Shown piece by piece: positions 11,722 to 23,111 of a stretch of DNA of 64,000 bases. Numbering within the stretch: the stretch's first letter is position 1; the number at the start of each line of letters is the position of its first letter. A program made the translations under genes and the position numbers. The notes beneath the pieces were generated by a model. It worked only from the letters and a program-made list of their open reading frames with translations, was not told the DNA's origin and did not search any database. This DNA comes from Coffea arabica (Eukaryota > Streptophyta > Magnoliopsida > Gentianales > Rubiaceae), in assembly GCF_036785885.1 (NCBI RefSeq), contig NC_092320.1, forward strand, positions 14,509,557 to 14,573,556, written 5' to 3'.

Positions 11722-14700
11722 TTACAACATCGTACAGCACTGATTAGTTTTCTTTGCCTGCTTGTAGAACATCTGTTTAGCAAAAGACAAATAAGCAAAA
11801 ACTTCAGTAATGAGAGAGAATTGATAAATGAATTAAAAGCTCGACCAATCAGAGCAGATATCCAAGACCTTTTCCAACTTAAAAATCAGCTTCTTACTTT
11901 CAAAAACCACGCGTCTGGAAATGCAAATACAATCCCATTTTAGGAAATGCGAGTACAAGCAGACAATCCCATACATCTCACAATTGCCCCATCACTTCTC
12001 AAACCAAGCAGACAGACTCGTCAAACAGAAGCTATATTGACTTCAAATGAAACACTACGTCAAACACAAATACCTCTTGGTTCAGCAATAAAATACCAAG
12101 AAAAGGCTAGTGGTTAACTGCATGCAGCTAAGCTTCCAGATACCAATTAGCCCTATGCTAAGTTACAAGACAAAACATGAAAGGGCACTAAAACACAAGA
12201 ATGAAGCTAATAACACCACTAGGGGAGCAGCCAAAACCACCTCCCAAAAGAAAAGAAAGAAAGAAACTGCAAAAGCTTTGAATCCCTACCAAATGCACAT
12301 GCACTGAGTAAGAGAACAAAATTTGTAACATGAAAAGAATTATGCATACATAGCCTAAGACATAGAGTTGCCAAATGTTCACTTGGAAAAGCTAATCATC
12401 TGAGAGATTTTTTGTTTCTGTAATTTGCACTATCATTTTAATTTTTTTGGCCCCAGATGGTGACCTGAGGGGGTTAATCCAGGCCCATTCAAACATGCAG
12501 CCAGCTTTTACATAAACTGAACTTGAGCTCTTTATCACGCACCTGTGAAGCTGCGCTCAGATCTGAGCTCTTCTCAACCAAACTATCCAGCTTCTCACCA
12601 CGTTCTAGGACACTGTCAATAGTTTTGTGCTGCATTAAATACAGAAAAGATATATTAGATTTTAACTGATAAAAAGAACAAAATAAAAGATCAAATTGAG
12701 ACACTAAAATAGAAGTATACGATATGAGTCACTACAATGATGTATGAACTTAAAGCGGCAAATCCACACACAATATTAACTAGTCAAAAAGCTCTTCCAA
12801 AATGAGTAGGCCTGCAAAAATAATGTCAAAAACTGATGCATCTTGTTAAAGAGGACAAACTAATTTATAGAGAAAACTTGCTAAATCAAGATTGTTACTG
12901 ACAAGGCAAAAGGTTTTTAAAGTCTTTGAACTAATGATGGGCCAGTTGAATCACAATAAAAAAGTAGGCTTGTAGCAACTTGAAAAATGAAATAGGCTTG
13001 TAGCAACTCAAAAACGGACCCATTCAATTTGTTTGTGATTAAGTTTCAAAGAAGCAAACCACCTAAAGAAATTGTGTGAACCACGGGTATAGATTATTAT
13101 AAGAAACTAAAACCTCTAAAAGCAGATATCAAAACACCAATCACAGCTATACAGTCACTTAATTAAGGGAAAATCGCCAAATCCTGAGTTGAAAAGCTCG
13201 CTGCAGAATTGCTTTTGGAACACATTTTTTCCATTGATGAAGGAACTTAATAAAACTAGTGACGACGGTTCAAGAAGCAAGATACATATAGATCTCATTA
13301 AACCTTCAACCTAAAAGAACCCAGTTTCTGGGTCCTCGTATGGAAGCTATCAGAGTCACAAACATGAAGCAGCATACACTAAAATAAAACAGCAGCAATT
13401 CTATCAACCTGCAGTTATCTACTTGGAACACTCTCGTCAATGATTAGAAGAACGGAAGGAAGTAGAAAGAAAATCGATGCATAGACATCTTTTGTCATTT
13501 TTCAATTGTTGATAAAGGCCAAATATGAAAATACTCCGAACAGATTAAATTGCAAGATCCACCAATTACATAATCTCAAAGGCCAATTTTGAGGTACAAT
13601 AACTCAATCAATTTATAGTTTCTCCACTATTAACAAAGTCAAACAAGTAATGGAAAAGAGAGATTTCCTATCTCTTAAACTACCTCGAACACATTATACT
13701 CATTGACAAACAATGCAAAGTTCATAATTCAGATCGAACCAAATAACTCTCATTGTAAACTTGTCTCGATTATAGCAGTATTAATAACTGTAGGAGGAGC
13801 AGAAAGAAAAAAAGGCGTAGAAGAATGGCTACTTCTTACATATACAAGTCCAAACATGTAAGGTAAAATTCAGATGTTAGAATGTGCATCATGCGATACA
13901 CCAAGCTATCTATAAAACAACCACTGAATATTGAAGTCCTTGACTTTTGACTCATGAACTTTAACTAGAAGCATCACTTAATAAGTCTACTCAGTCAACT
14001 AACATTTTAATCGCACACACACACACACACACAGTGTGACATGTATATGGAGTTAAAAAATTCAGCAACATTCACTAACCATTGACTTCTAGGATCTTGC
14101 TAAGATACAAACCAAGTTGAAAGGTGTATAGACCCATTAGGATAAAGTACTCACGAGGATAATTTTTGTCTCATCCAGCTCCCTCTGAATTTTCAACAAT
14201 TTGTCAGCCTCGGCAGGATCCTATAGAGTGGAATGGCAAAAGATCAGTGAAGGTAAAAAGAGAACAAAGCTTCAGCTCATTCCATCAGCAATTCTTTTTA
14301 TATATATATATATAACTTCTAAATTGTACAATGCAGTAGAATGGAAGTCCTAAAGACAACTTCCAAACAAAGTAGAACAGAGACATAATGCTTCATGTAC
14401 CTGGAATTTGGACAAAGCTCCATCAAGATAAGGCCATGATTGAGTGTTATCAGCTTGAGCCGCTCTCCATGCATCACCAAAATTTTTCTGATACTCATCC
14501 AAGACCTGACCAAGTCAAAGTCATCAACTTGTTATATCCAGAAATCCAAGCTGACCTCCATGTTAGTACAAGTTCCAGAACAGGAAAGCTAACCTGGTTT
14601 AGCAGTGAAAAGGAACTTCGGACAGGATAATGATCATCCATAAAACCCAGTGCGCATAAGCCATTTCGATTGTATGCATGCACCTTGTACTCTAGAGCAA

Positions 14701-15931
14701 CAAAAAAAAATTCAGCTTTAAGCAATTATACGATACCATCCAGTAATATGATCTCATGCATAAGGGGGATGAGTAAATAGATAAAAGATGATATGAGGGG
14801 TAGAACCAACTTAAAGAGATGATACACATAGAACAAGCATGAGTTAGTATAACTCGTTAAGCATTAATCTTACGGTGTAGACCTTAAGTCTAACTCATGG
14901 AAGAATTGCCCAAACAACAGCAATATATGTGGTTTACTTCTTCCTTTTCGATGCATCTAAGGTTGGTCACATCAAAGGATCTTTTGCAAGGCACTGAAAG
15001 AAAGGTCATACAATAGAGACTTAAAAAATTTAATACCCTACAAATCAACCAGCGTTGGTATAAAACTCAGTCTATCTTACAGTATTCAAAGGATATGTTT
15101 TGGTTTCAGCCTCCAAAATGAAGAAAACCTAGAACAGATCAAAATGTTGCAAAGTTTTGCCAAATGTGCCTGACTATCAAGAATCAATACAAGGGATTTT
15201 GCCTACTTTCCAGCTAAAATGGGAGAACTTGAATTTAATACTTCTTTCCAATGTGCCATCTAGGATCACCAACTCTCAGGGAAATGACAGATTTATCAAA
15301 ACAGACTATAAAATGCACAAGTCGTCATTTTTTCTTCCAGTCAAAAAGTAAATCTTTGACAGAAATATTCAATCAAAAAATGCCTAACAATTTCAGCTAA
15401 AAAACGTAAATTTTCATGTTCAAGGGCCTCGTCCCAGTTAAAATTCCATAACTCGCATAATCCTCACTTTCTTACTCTCATTTCTAATTCAGAAACAAAA
15501 ATACAAAATTCGTCAAATTAAGAAAGACACGTTAACTCATCAGATTATAATCCCTAACATAAAACTACAAAATTCCTACAATTACCTGTATTAGTTCCAA
15601 CAATCTTCCCTAATCTAAACCTAAATTCCCAAAAACCGAACGATATATTCTCCCCGCAAAATTAGTTCCCATATAAATCCGCATAATTTCAACAGATTGG
15701 ACTCCTGTTAGGATTAATATTAGGCTAATTCCTACCTTCGTGCTGGACGGATTGACGTTGGCCAGGAGGCGTCCGTTTGGCGACGGTCCGACCGACGAAG
15801 ACGATGAATTCTCTGACGCTGGATTTCTGGAAGAATCCGAAACTGCTGACGTCAGTTGCGTTGGCTAATATCACCGGATCCTTCGACTCGTCCGGTCCGA
15901 CCTTCAGCACCAACAGCGCCGTGATCTTCAT
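11722..15931 (-). CDS. YKT61: YKT6-type longin R-SNARE (six exons)
   Basis: Coding exons, in gene order, are 15736-15931, 14594-14691, 14401-14505, 14155-14220, 12543-12629 and 11722-11772. All have GT-AG borders and consistent phases and sum to 200 residues, the family size. The protein starts [13 protein letters not shown] (longin domain, about residues 1-130, including [20 protein letters not shown] and [20 protein letters not shown]). The R-SNARE motif spans about 138-195 ([37 protein letters not shown]). It ends NQCCTML: two adjacent cysteines for palmitoylation and prenylation in a CAAX-type box instead of a membrane anchor. YKT6 cycles between cytosol and Golgi, vacuolar or plasma membranes and drives membrane fusion. 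The 1.5-kb fourth intron and 0.8-kb fifth intron hold no recognisable genes. Confidence 0.95.
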
Positions 15932-16510
15932 CCTTCTTTCTCTCCCCGACCAAAAATAAATAAATAAAATTCTCTCTGCAAATAATATCAATTCTAGCTC
16001 AGTAATACAAATTTATCGGCAAAAGAAAAAATCCCAATTAATGAATAAACCTCCTTTTCTCCTCCCACCCTTCTCCGTTCTCTCGTCTAAATTCTTCGTC
16101 TGGAAGAAAATTGGAGTTTATATTCGTTTTTGCTGTGACTACTTTATTGTTATCTGTCTGTTAGAAATGTGTTAATTTAATTATAGTTGTAGGAGGCTGT
16201 AAACCGGAATTTAACTTGTTTTACAGCTGGTCCTTGGATCTCTGCCACGTCGGATTGAGTGGACTTTCAACCAGGTGTATAATGTTGACTGGGCTGATCA
16301 ATTGAATGACTTGTGGGGACAGTTCTATTTGACGGTTGCGATCTATTAAACGGTGAACGCGGGTGATGGCATTTGAGCATACATCCACGGCCGTGATGAG
16401 ATGAGAATAACCCCCAAATTGCAGTGATAGTGGGAATAGAATAACAGGATCCAGCCCACAGGCACCGATTTTTTTATTCCTCGTCCACTATCACCGGCAA
16501 TGGTGATAGC
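15932..16510. other. YKT6 5' flank and intergenic DNA
   Basis: The pyrimidine-rich stretch at about 16048-16110 is typical of a 5' UTR/core promoter for the minus-strand YKT6 gene. The remainder holds no gene. From about 16470 a repeat (ATTCCTCG...ATCACCGGCAATGGTGAT) begins that continues after the next element. Confidence 0.5.
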
Positions 16511-17568
16511 CACGATGTTTAAAAAATCGGATCGTTAATTGAACCGATGAAGTGAAAAGGTCGAGATTCAATCGATCGAATCGATTCAACTTTGATTCAA
16601 TAAATTTTTAAAAAAATAATTTATATAAATATATATATGTATAAAATAAAACATGTAATGGACTAATTTAATACTTTATATGATGAAAAGTTTACTATTT
16701 TTGAATAACTTAGATTTTTAAAAATAAATTATTTATTTTTGAATTATAAATTAAAACAAATAAATTTTATCTCAATTTCAATTATATCTATCAAAAAATC
16801 TTAAATCTAACCCAAAAATATCACAATATTTTGAAATTATATAAAATTCACGTCTATAAGAATTTAGACATTGTGAACTTAAATTTTAATTTACATTTTG
16901 GGATTTAGAGATTGCAATTTAAAAAAGAAAGTTTGGAATTCGAAAGAAGTCAAGAGAAACAAAAATAGAAATGCAAACTTGATAAGAAACAAAAAAATGA
17001 GATAAAAGTAAGTGGTTGTGGCATTAAATAATTTGGGTTAAAAAAAATTCTTTTTTAACTTTTTTAATTTAATGGACAAAAATGAAATTAAAAGATGTAA
17101 GAAAACATCAATAAATTAAAAATAAAGATGTTTGATTAAAAGGGAGTGACAAAAGAAAAGAGAATAGAGAAAGAGAGAGAGAGAGAAAGTTGAAGATTAA
17201 AAAGAAAGAATCATGAAAGAATGAGATTTTGTAAGAAAAAAGAAAAAAAGAAATATGAGTGTTTGTTTTATATAAATAAGTTATAAAAAAATTTAATAAG
17301 ATGTGATAGTGCAACAGTTACTATATTAGTCTTCTATTACAAAGGTCATGAATTTAAATCTTGAAAACTACATTTTGCAAAACGTTTTAAAAAAAAAAAA
17401 GAGGAAAACTCAAAATCTGAAAAATCGGTTCAATTTGGTTTCTACGATTTCACGATTGGACCGATTTTCTAGCATGATCAACCCTAACATAGAACCGGAC
17501 CGATGTCATGGCCGGTTTGTAGTTCAACCGGTTGAACCGACCGATCCGATCCGATTTTCAAAACATTG
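16511..17568. mobile_element. Non-autonomous inverted-repeat DNA element (hAT-like)
   Basis: Left end CACGATGTTTAAAAAATCGG and right end (read inward) CAATGTTTTGAAAATCGG are imperfect terminal inverted repeats that continue into matching CGGATCG blocks. The sequence GATAGC(C) occurs on both sides (16505-16511 and 17569-17575) as a target duplication of about 6-8 bp. The 1.06-kb interior is AT-rich and has no transposase. Superfamily assignment is an inference from the CA start and the duplication size. Confidence 0.6.
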
Positions 17569-18494
17569 GATAGCCTCCTAGGATTTGAATTGTCATTTTT
17601 GCAGAAAAATCTCTCGTTTGGATTGCTATTTTTTTTGAATTTTTTTTAAAAATATATTATAATGATTTGATACATATGAGATAAAAAAGTGAATAAAAAA
17701 TATGTTTATAAAAAGCGTAGAAATCTTTTGAGGAAAAATGACTTTCTTCCGTGAACACATTTTTGCATTCCTCGCTCGCTATGACCGATAACGGTAATTG
17801 TTTAGGATTTGAATTGTTATTTTTTGTAAAAAAAAATTTATACATTTTACTTTTTGTGAATACATTTGTTAATTATTTTTTTATTTTAGATACACAAAAT
17901 CGTTACAGTATATTTTTCGATAAAAACTTTTTGAAAATAGAAGCCACCAAAAAGTTTCAAAGTTGAGAAATTATCACATGATTCCCATAAAATCTGACAT
18001 GTATGTGAACAGTAGCTTAAATGCTTAATATTACATGTAATATAAGATTGTATAATTAATTTGTAATGAATTAAAAAGGTTATACACGGTTAAACTATTT
18101 GAACAGGCAACCCTTTTTGGTTCCCCTCCCACTAAACTATACCTCCATGTTTATTTTAAGTAGTTAAAAGCGCTTATGGAGCAGAGGTTTTAAGTTTTAC
18201 GGTGAATATCCTCAGTCTTGGTTGTCTTTCTAAGAAATTCTCTCGGAGAGTTCATGCATAATTGGGGAAATTCTTAAAGCAGTTCAAGTATATAACCAAC
18301 AAGAGTTTACCAATTTTTTTAACAAACCGATGGAAATTTTATATTGTTGATATTAGCCGAGTCAGAGTACGTACTTGTCTTTGTTTTTTTTTTTTTAACT
18401 ATTTGAGATTTTTTTTTTGAAGGAACTATTTCAGATTTTACTATCACATTGTAGTGATATCACTTAGTAATTATTAATAATATAGCTAAACGCA
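17569..18494. other. AT-rich intergenic DNA with old repeat remnants
   Basis: The block at 17575-17615 (AGGATTTGAATTGTCATTTTT) is repeated in diverged form at about 17810-17835. The CGTTTGGATTGCTATTTTTT string near 17616 resembles ends of common plant miniature elements. No gene is seen. Confidence 0.45.
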
Positions 18495-18672
18495 TCTAAC
18501 TATATAAAAGCGGGAGTTGAAGAATGAACAGTGCCATTTTGGTCGAGCGGTTATCACGTTATTTTCAGCAACTTTGATGGCTTTTGTATTTGTTGGTTTT
18601 GTCGGCTTTTCGGCAACTCCATTTGCATCAGTCCTTGGCAGTTCCTTATGCCATTAGAATTAGCCTTACTAG

Positions 18673-19615
18673 TAGGGGTGAGCATCGAATTCGAATTCGG
18701 TAATTCGGTAGGTTGAAATCGGTAATTTTCGATAAATGGTTCTGGAAATATTCGACCTAATTCGCATTCGAATTAGACACTACCGAATTCGAATTCAACC
18801 CGAATTCAATTCGGTAAACAAAAAAAATACCGAATCACCGAATTTCAGAAAACTGCAAGGGTCGCCAATATCTCTTCGTTCTCGTACTCACTCAGGCACA
18901 CCACACAAATTTCAGCCTCTTCACGCTCAGCCTGTTTTACACCAGGTATTGTATGATACCTTCTAGTCTTCAGATGTTGGGAGATGGTTTCTTCCAGCCA
19001 ATCATCTCCAAGGCCATTCGATTCTTCAACATCAGCATTCGAATCTTCATACAGATCAAACACCGTAGGCTCCGGCCCATGACTCAGTTCAACCAATGCA
19101 GTCTCTTCTTCTGGCTCAATCCTAATCCGCATGAAGATATTTGAAAACTGGTAATCAGATTCTTGAAACCAGCCACCAGTATTATTAGTGTTGTTCTCCT
19201 CGTACTCCCCAGCCGGAGAAAGAAGTACGAGGTTTGCTGGTTGACTGATGTGGTGATGATTATCAAAGCCAGTTGCTGCTTGCACATAATTCCCTTGCAT
19301 CAACATTGCAGTGTTGTATGGCAGAGGCCCAAGAGTGAAACAAGAGGCAGGTAAGCTCTCGGGGTACATAAATGGGCAGCGGAGAATGAGGGTACATCGT
19401 AATCTGATTGGGAAAGTAAATATTTTACCGTTTTACCGAATTCAATTCGAATTCGGTAAATCCGAATTCAAAAACCCCAAAACCAAATTCGACCCTAATT
19501 CGATTCTTACTAATTCGATACCACCGATTTACCGACCGAATTACCGAATTCGAATTACCAAATTGAAATCGATTTCGATCGGTAATTCGGTAATTACCGT
19601 AATTGCTCACCCCTA
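18673..19615. mobile_element. hAT-superfamily element carrying a RING-finger gene piece
   Basis: Termini read TAGGGGTGAGCA at the left and TGCTCACCCCTA-type inward on the right, the standard plant hAT ends. A perfect 8-bp target duplication CTTACTAG lies at 18665-18672 and 19616-19623. About 170 bp at each end consists of GAATTCGGTAATTC-like subterminal repeats. The centre (about 18850-19430) is not transposon sequence but a piece of a host gene for a RING-type ubiquitin ligase. There is no transposase, so it must have relied on one supplied elsewhere. Confidence 0.88.
18845..19369 (-). pseudogene. Captured RING-H2 E3 ubiquitin ligase fragment
   Basis: An uninterrupted 174-codon frame starts at the ATG at 19367-19369. 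It has an Asn/Asp/Glu-rich middle and an acidic segment typical of plant RING-H2 ligases, then the first part of a RING domain, EICVVCLSEYENEE followed by ATL. It leaves the gene there: the last residues and stop come from the hAT end, so the remaining Cys/His ligands and the E2-binding surface are missing. A ligase function is therefore not expected, though the frame could act as a competitor if expressed. The family call rests on the CxxC spacing and context. Confidence 0.7.
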
Positions 19616-19939
19616 CTTACTAGTCCTTCATTTTTCGCTAATGCCATTTCCAGTTTCTGCCTTACTCAGGAGACCGAAACCGAAAGACGCATGTTATAGT
19701 TGTGTGGTCTCTTTGTAATTTATTTGTTCTTTGTTTGCATCATTTTTGCCTATTGTGATCCGCAGAGACAGGCCATCTTAGCTATTCTCGAGTATTAGTT
19801 TAGCCTTAGGTTTGTCTTATTTTTCAGTTATGCCACTCCTTTTTTCCTTCGTTCAAGCTGCATGCTATAGTTGCTTGATTGTTTGGTAATTTTGTTGTCT
19901 TCTGACCCTATTTTTTGTTGACTCATTGTTCACTTTCGT

Positions 19940-20334
19940 TTTTTTTTTCTAACATTTTCTTACGAAAGTAAGAAGTCGTTTAACTAAGCGTAGTCCTCGA
20001 ACAATCTTCAAAAGCCGGCAACTTTTGAAGACGTCCGAGGCACTTAACTACCCAACCCAATACCCCCCCAGTACCGATGTGGGATAGAAACCCCGACAAG
20101 GGCAAGCCCAGTAGGGCAGCATTGAACACTAAAGAGCACCCTTACCAACCCCAGAAGACGCCCCATAAAGAGTTTCTTTCTAACATTTTCTTACGAAAGT
20201 AAGAAGTCGTTTAACTAAGCGTAGTCCTCGAACAATCTTCAAAAGCCGGCAACTTTTGAAGACGTCCGAGGCACTTAACTACCCAACCCAATACCCCCCA
20301 GTACCGATGTGGGATAGAAACCCCGACAAGGGCA
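19940..20334 (-). mobile_element. SINE-like retro-insertion, head-to-tail dimer with A tail
   Basis: Read on the minus strand it ends in about ten A residues (19940-19948), and a 16-bp direct repeat CATTGTTCACTTTCGT flanks it (19924-19939 and 20335-20350), as after target-primed reverse transcription. A 156-bp core is present twice (19949-20104 and 20180-20334) and the copies are nearly identical. They are separated by a 75-bp segment present once. Each core folds strongly (see the hairpin entries) and contains ATCCCACATCG on the minus strand. No known SINE family name can be given. Confidence 0.65.
19995..20040. other. Long hairpin in the SINE-like core
   Basis: Outer arms CCTCGAAC (19995-20002) and GTCCGAGG (20033-20040) pair with one G-U type position. 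Inner arms TCTTCAAAAG (20005-20014) and CTTTTGAAGA (20022-20031) pair perfectly over 10 bp around a 7-base loop. The same structure recurs in the second copy about 230 bp later. A smaller 7-bp hairpin with a GAAA loop (plus strand) is at 19957-19974. Confidence 0.75.
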
Positions 20335-22173
20335 CATTGTTCACTTTCGTGGATGCCTCACTTTTTGTTTTTACATGTTTCTTTGAAACCCGCCTCTTCT
20401 TCATTGGAAAATTGCCATTTTGACTTTGAGTAATCTACTGTTTTGTACTTTTGATTTGTTCAAGCCATTTGGAAACCGATCACAGAGATGAGAATTCCCA
20501 CATTTTCCATCCTCTTAATCACGATGCTTGTTAAATTTCTCCCATTTTTACTTTTATTCATGCTTATTTATATTCTTTTATTTTACTAAATATCGGATGC
20601 CTTTTTATATTCTTTGTTGCCTACATTCTTTACATCTAACTATACAATCAACATATTTATGTGATTTAATGTTATTATATACCTTTTTATTTAGGCTCTT
20701 TAAGTTGGAATGTTGAATTTAGTGATATTTTTTACTTTTTAAACAAAATTTAAACGTTAGTCTTGTATTTTTAGTAGAAAGTTAATTTTGTGGTTAGTTA
20801 TTTGCTTTTGAAGTATTCTGTAAATGCACAATGATTGAGGAAACAATTAATAAATTATTGTTGGCTTAACATGAAATAAAATTGTTAAGTGTTCTGTAAA
20901 GACACAATTATTGAGGAAATAATTAATAAATTATTATTGGCATTAGCAACTTTAAAAAATGAATTTTATTACTGTGACATGAAATAAAATTGTTTGCAAA
21001 AAAAAAAAATGAATGCATATATTGCAAAAAAATGAAATAAAATAGTGTTCTGTAAATTTGTTAAATGCAGTGGCTGTTTAGCATGTTCAGGAGTAGCTTT
21101 TGACTGCACGATTCCTAAAAATTGAACAGCAGAAAAAGAAAAAAAAAAAGAGAGAGAGAAGTCCAACATTATTATCATGAATAACCAAAATCGGTTAAGG
21201 TGTCAAGGGTTTGGACTAAAAATGGTTTCTAATCCTACTACTTTTTAAAACATACAATTATAAAGATATATTAGTCTATATATCCATATTTACTCTATAT
21301 AATTATTACAATTTTTTAATGCCTTTGTTTTTATTCTTATTCCTTTCATTCTATAAAAAAGAATAATTAGTTTGTTATTTACTAATAGCTTGGATATCTA
21401 ATAACAATTGCAGGATAACCGCTCGACAAAAAAACACTGTTTATAGGGCAACTTTCACGTTTATATTGTTAAATAGATATCCATATTTAATGTATATATA
21501 TAATTATTATAAAATTTTTAGCATATTCATTTTTCCTAATGGCTCAAAATTGCTCTAAATTGAAAAGCAATGTTGTATGCTATTTTTTATTATTCTTTCA
21601 GTCAAACATGCAACATTAATTAAATTGTTTCTTACATTAAAAAAATTAAAGTACTTTAAATTTCAAAAACAATGTATAATACATGGATCTTAATGTAGAT
21701 TAATGATCTAATATTAGTGAGCGGCATTTTACAAAAATATGAAAGAAAAATAATTGTTATGATTATATTGATTAAATGTTTTAATTTGTGCAAAAAAAAA
21801 AGGGAAATAGACCCATATTTATGGAACTTAGTGAGTAATAGAGATATACATAAATATAGATGGGTATCTTTATAATTACCTCACCCAGACCACATAATTT
21901 ATACAAATCATACCACACAAAATGTCGACACTACATTGTCTCAATTATAGTACTGTATTAACCATTATATTTCAAAATATCCTCCATACTTCACAAACTA
22001 TTAACACTATATTCACCCAACCAATTTACCGCACTATTATTTTATAATTCAAGTCAGACTTATAATAATTATATAACTCTCTGCAGTATAAGAAATATAT
22101 AACGACTAAAAATAAAGCAACTTAACACGGGAAATATTAGCACTCCTGCGCAACGCGCAGGCCGTCTCACTAG

Positions 22174-22643
22174 TTCTTTTTTAAATGAGAGAGATGAGAT
22201 GAATAAGGTAATATTCTGGGATATTTGCATTTATCATTTATCCGTAATTTAAAAATGAAGGTTGAAAAATCTCGAGTTTTCCTTTGATCTTGTAAGACTG
22301 TCTCTATAAGTTGACAAATGTTGTCTCTGACAACTCTTCATGGTTTAGTTAATCCTAGAGAATAGGTCTTATTACAAATTCAGATGTTTCACTTTCGACA
22401 GCAAACTCCACTGTTCTGTCACTTTGAGCTAGTAAGAACCCTTTCCCTTTTTATTTTATTTTATTTTATTTCGTGAATAAAAGCTAGCAAGGCTACAAAG
22501 TTTGTGTATCATCCCATCCCAAGATGCACTGGCACATATGACAAACTTGGGATTACAGAGTTAGGAGTTTAGTTACATTAAGATTAGCATGTTTTAATAT
22601 CACTCAAAGTTCTATATTTTGACGAAACAATTCATGCATGATG
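22174..22643. other. Intergenic DNA
   Basis: AT-rich, with a short (TTTTA)n stretch near 22450-22470. No gene seen. Confidence 0.5.
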
Positions 22644-22651
22644 CTTCGGAG

Positions 22652-23103
22652 GAGTATGGCTGCATACGATTCGAACCATCCATGTGCAGTTCAACTCAAA
22701 ACTCGACTCGAATTCGATGAACACCAAACTCAAGTCGAGTTCGAGCTGATTGAGTCAAGTTTGAGTTCAAACTTGAGTTTAAAAAATACTCAACTTATTA
22801 ATTTGCGAACCGATTCGATTATAAATATATATATATATATTATTTTTAAAATGAAATTACATATATATATATATATATATATATGTATCTAATATTTTAT
22901 TATTTATTAAGAAATTTTATTTTTTTAAAAAAATAAAATAGTTATTTTTTATTTTGTCAAGTTCAAATTCGAACTTAAGCTCGATTTGGCTTGAGTCCGA
23001 GTTTTACATTGAGACCTCGTCGAATTCGAGTTTGATATAATTAAATCAAGACTCAGTTTGATTAGACCAAAATTCGACTTGATTCGATTGGTTTGCAACT
23101 CTA
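22652..23103. mobile_element. Short non-autonomous inverted-repeat element (hAT-type MITE)
   Basis: An 8-bp duplication CTTCGGAG flanks it (22644-22651, 23104-23111). The imperfect terminal repeats contain TGCATACGATTCGAA on the left and TGCAAACCAATCGAA read inward on the right. Subterminal TCGAGTT/CTCAAG blocks are repeated on both sides around an (AT)n centre at about 22826-22884. No coding capacity. Confidence 0.65.
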
Positions 23104-23111
23104 CTTCGGAG

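Larger units (their letters stand above)
18495..22173 (+). mobile_element. Helitron-like element (non-autonomous) with nested insertions
   Basis: The 5' end reads TCTAACTATATAAAAGC, the typical TC start with following TATA-rich block. The 3' end has a 7-bp perfect hairpin (CCTGCGC-AAC-GCGCAGG, 22145-22161) followed by CCGTCTCACTAG, the classic CTAG end. The flanking bases are A (18494) and T (22174), the usual A/T insertion site without target duplication. No Rep/helicase coding is present. Inside lie a hAT element (18673-19615), a SINE-like dimer (19940-20334), an about 80-bp repeat present twice (20812-20960) and an inverted second copy of a 5'-subterminal block (about 21414-21475). Confidence 0.75.

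Noticed and set aside
20075-20085. Functional U-snRNA gene promoter (USE motif)
   Set aside because: No TATA box at the required distance, no known snRNA sequence after it, and the motif sits inside a retro-inserted element; kept only as a finding.
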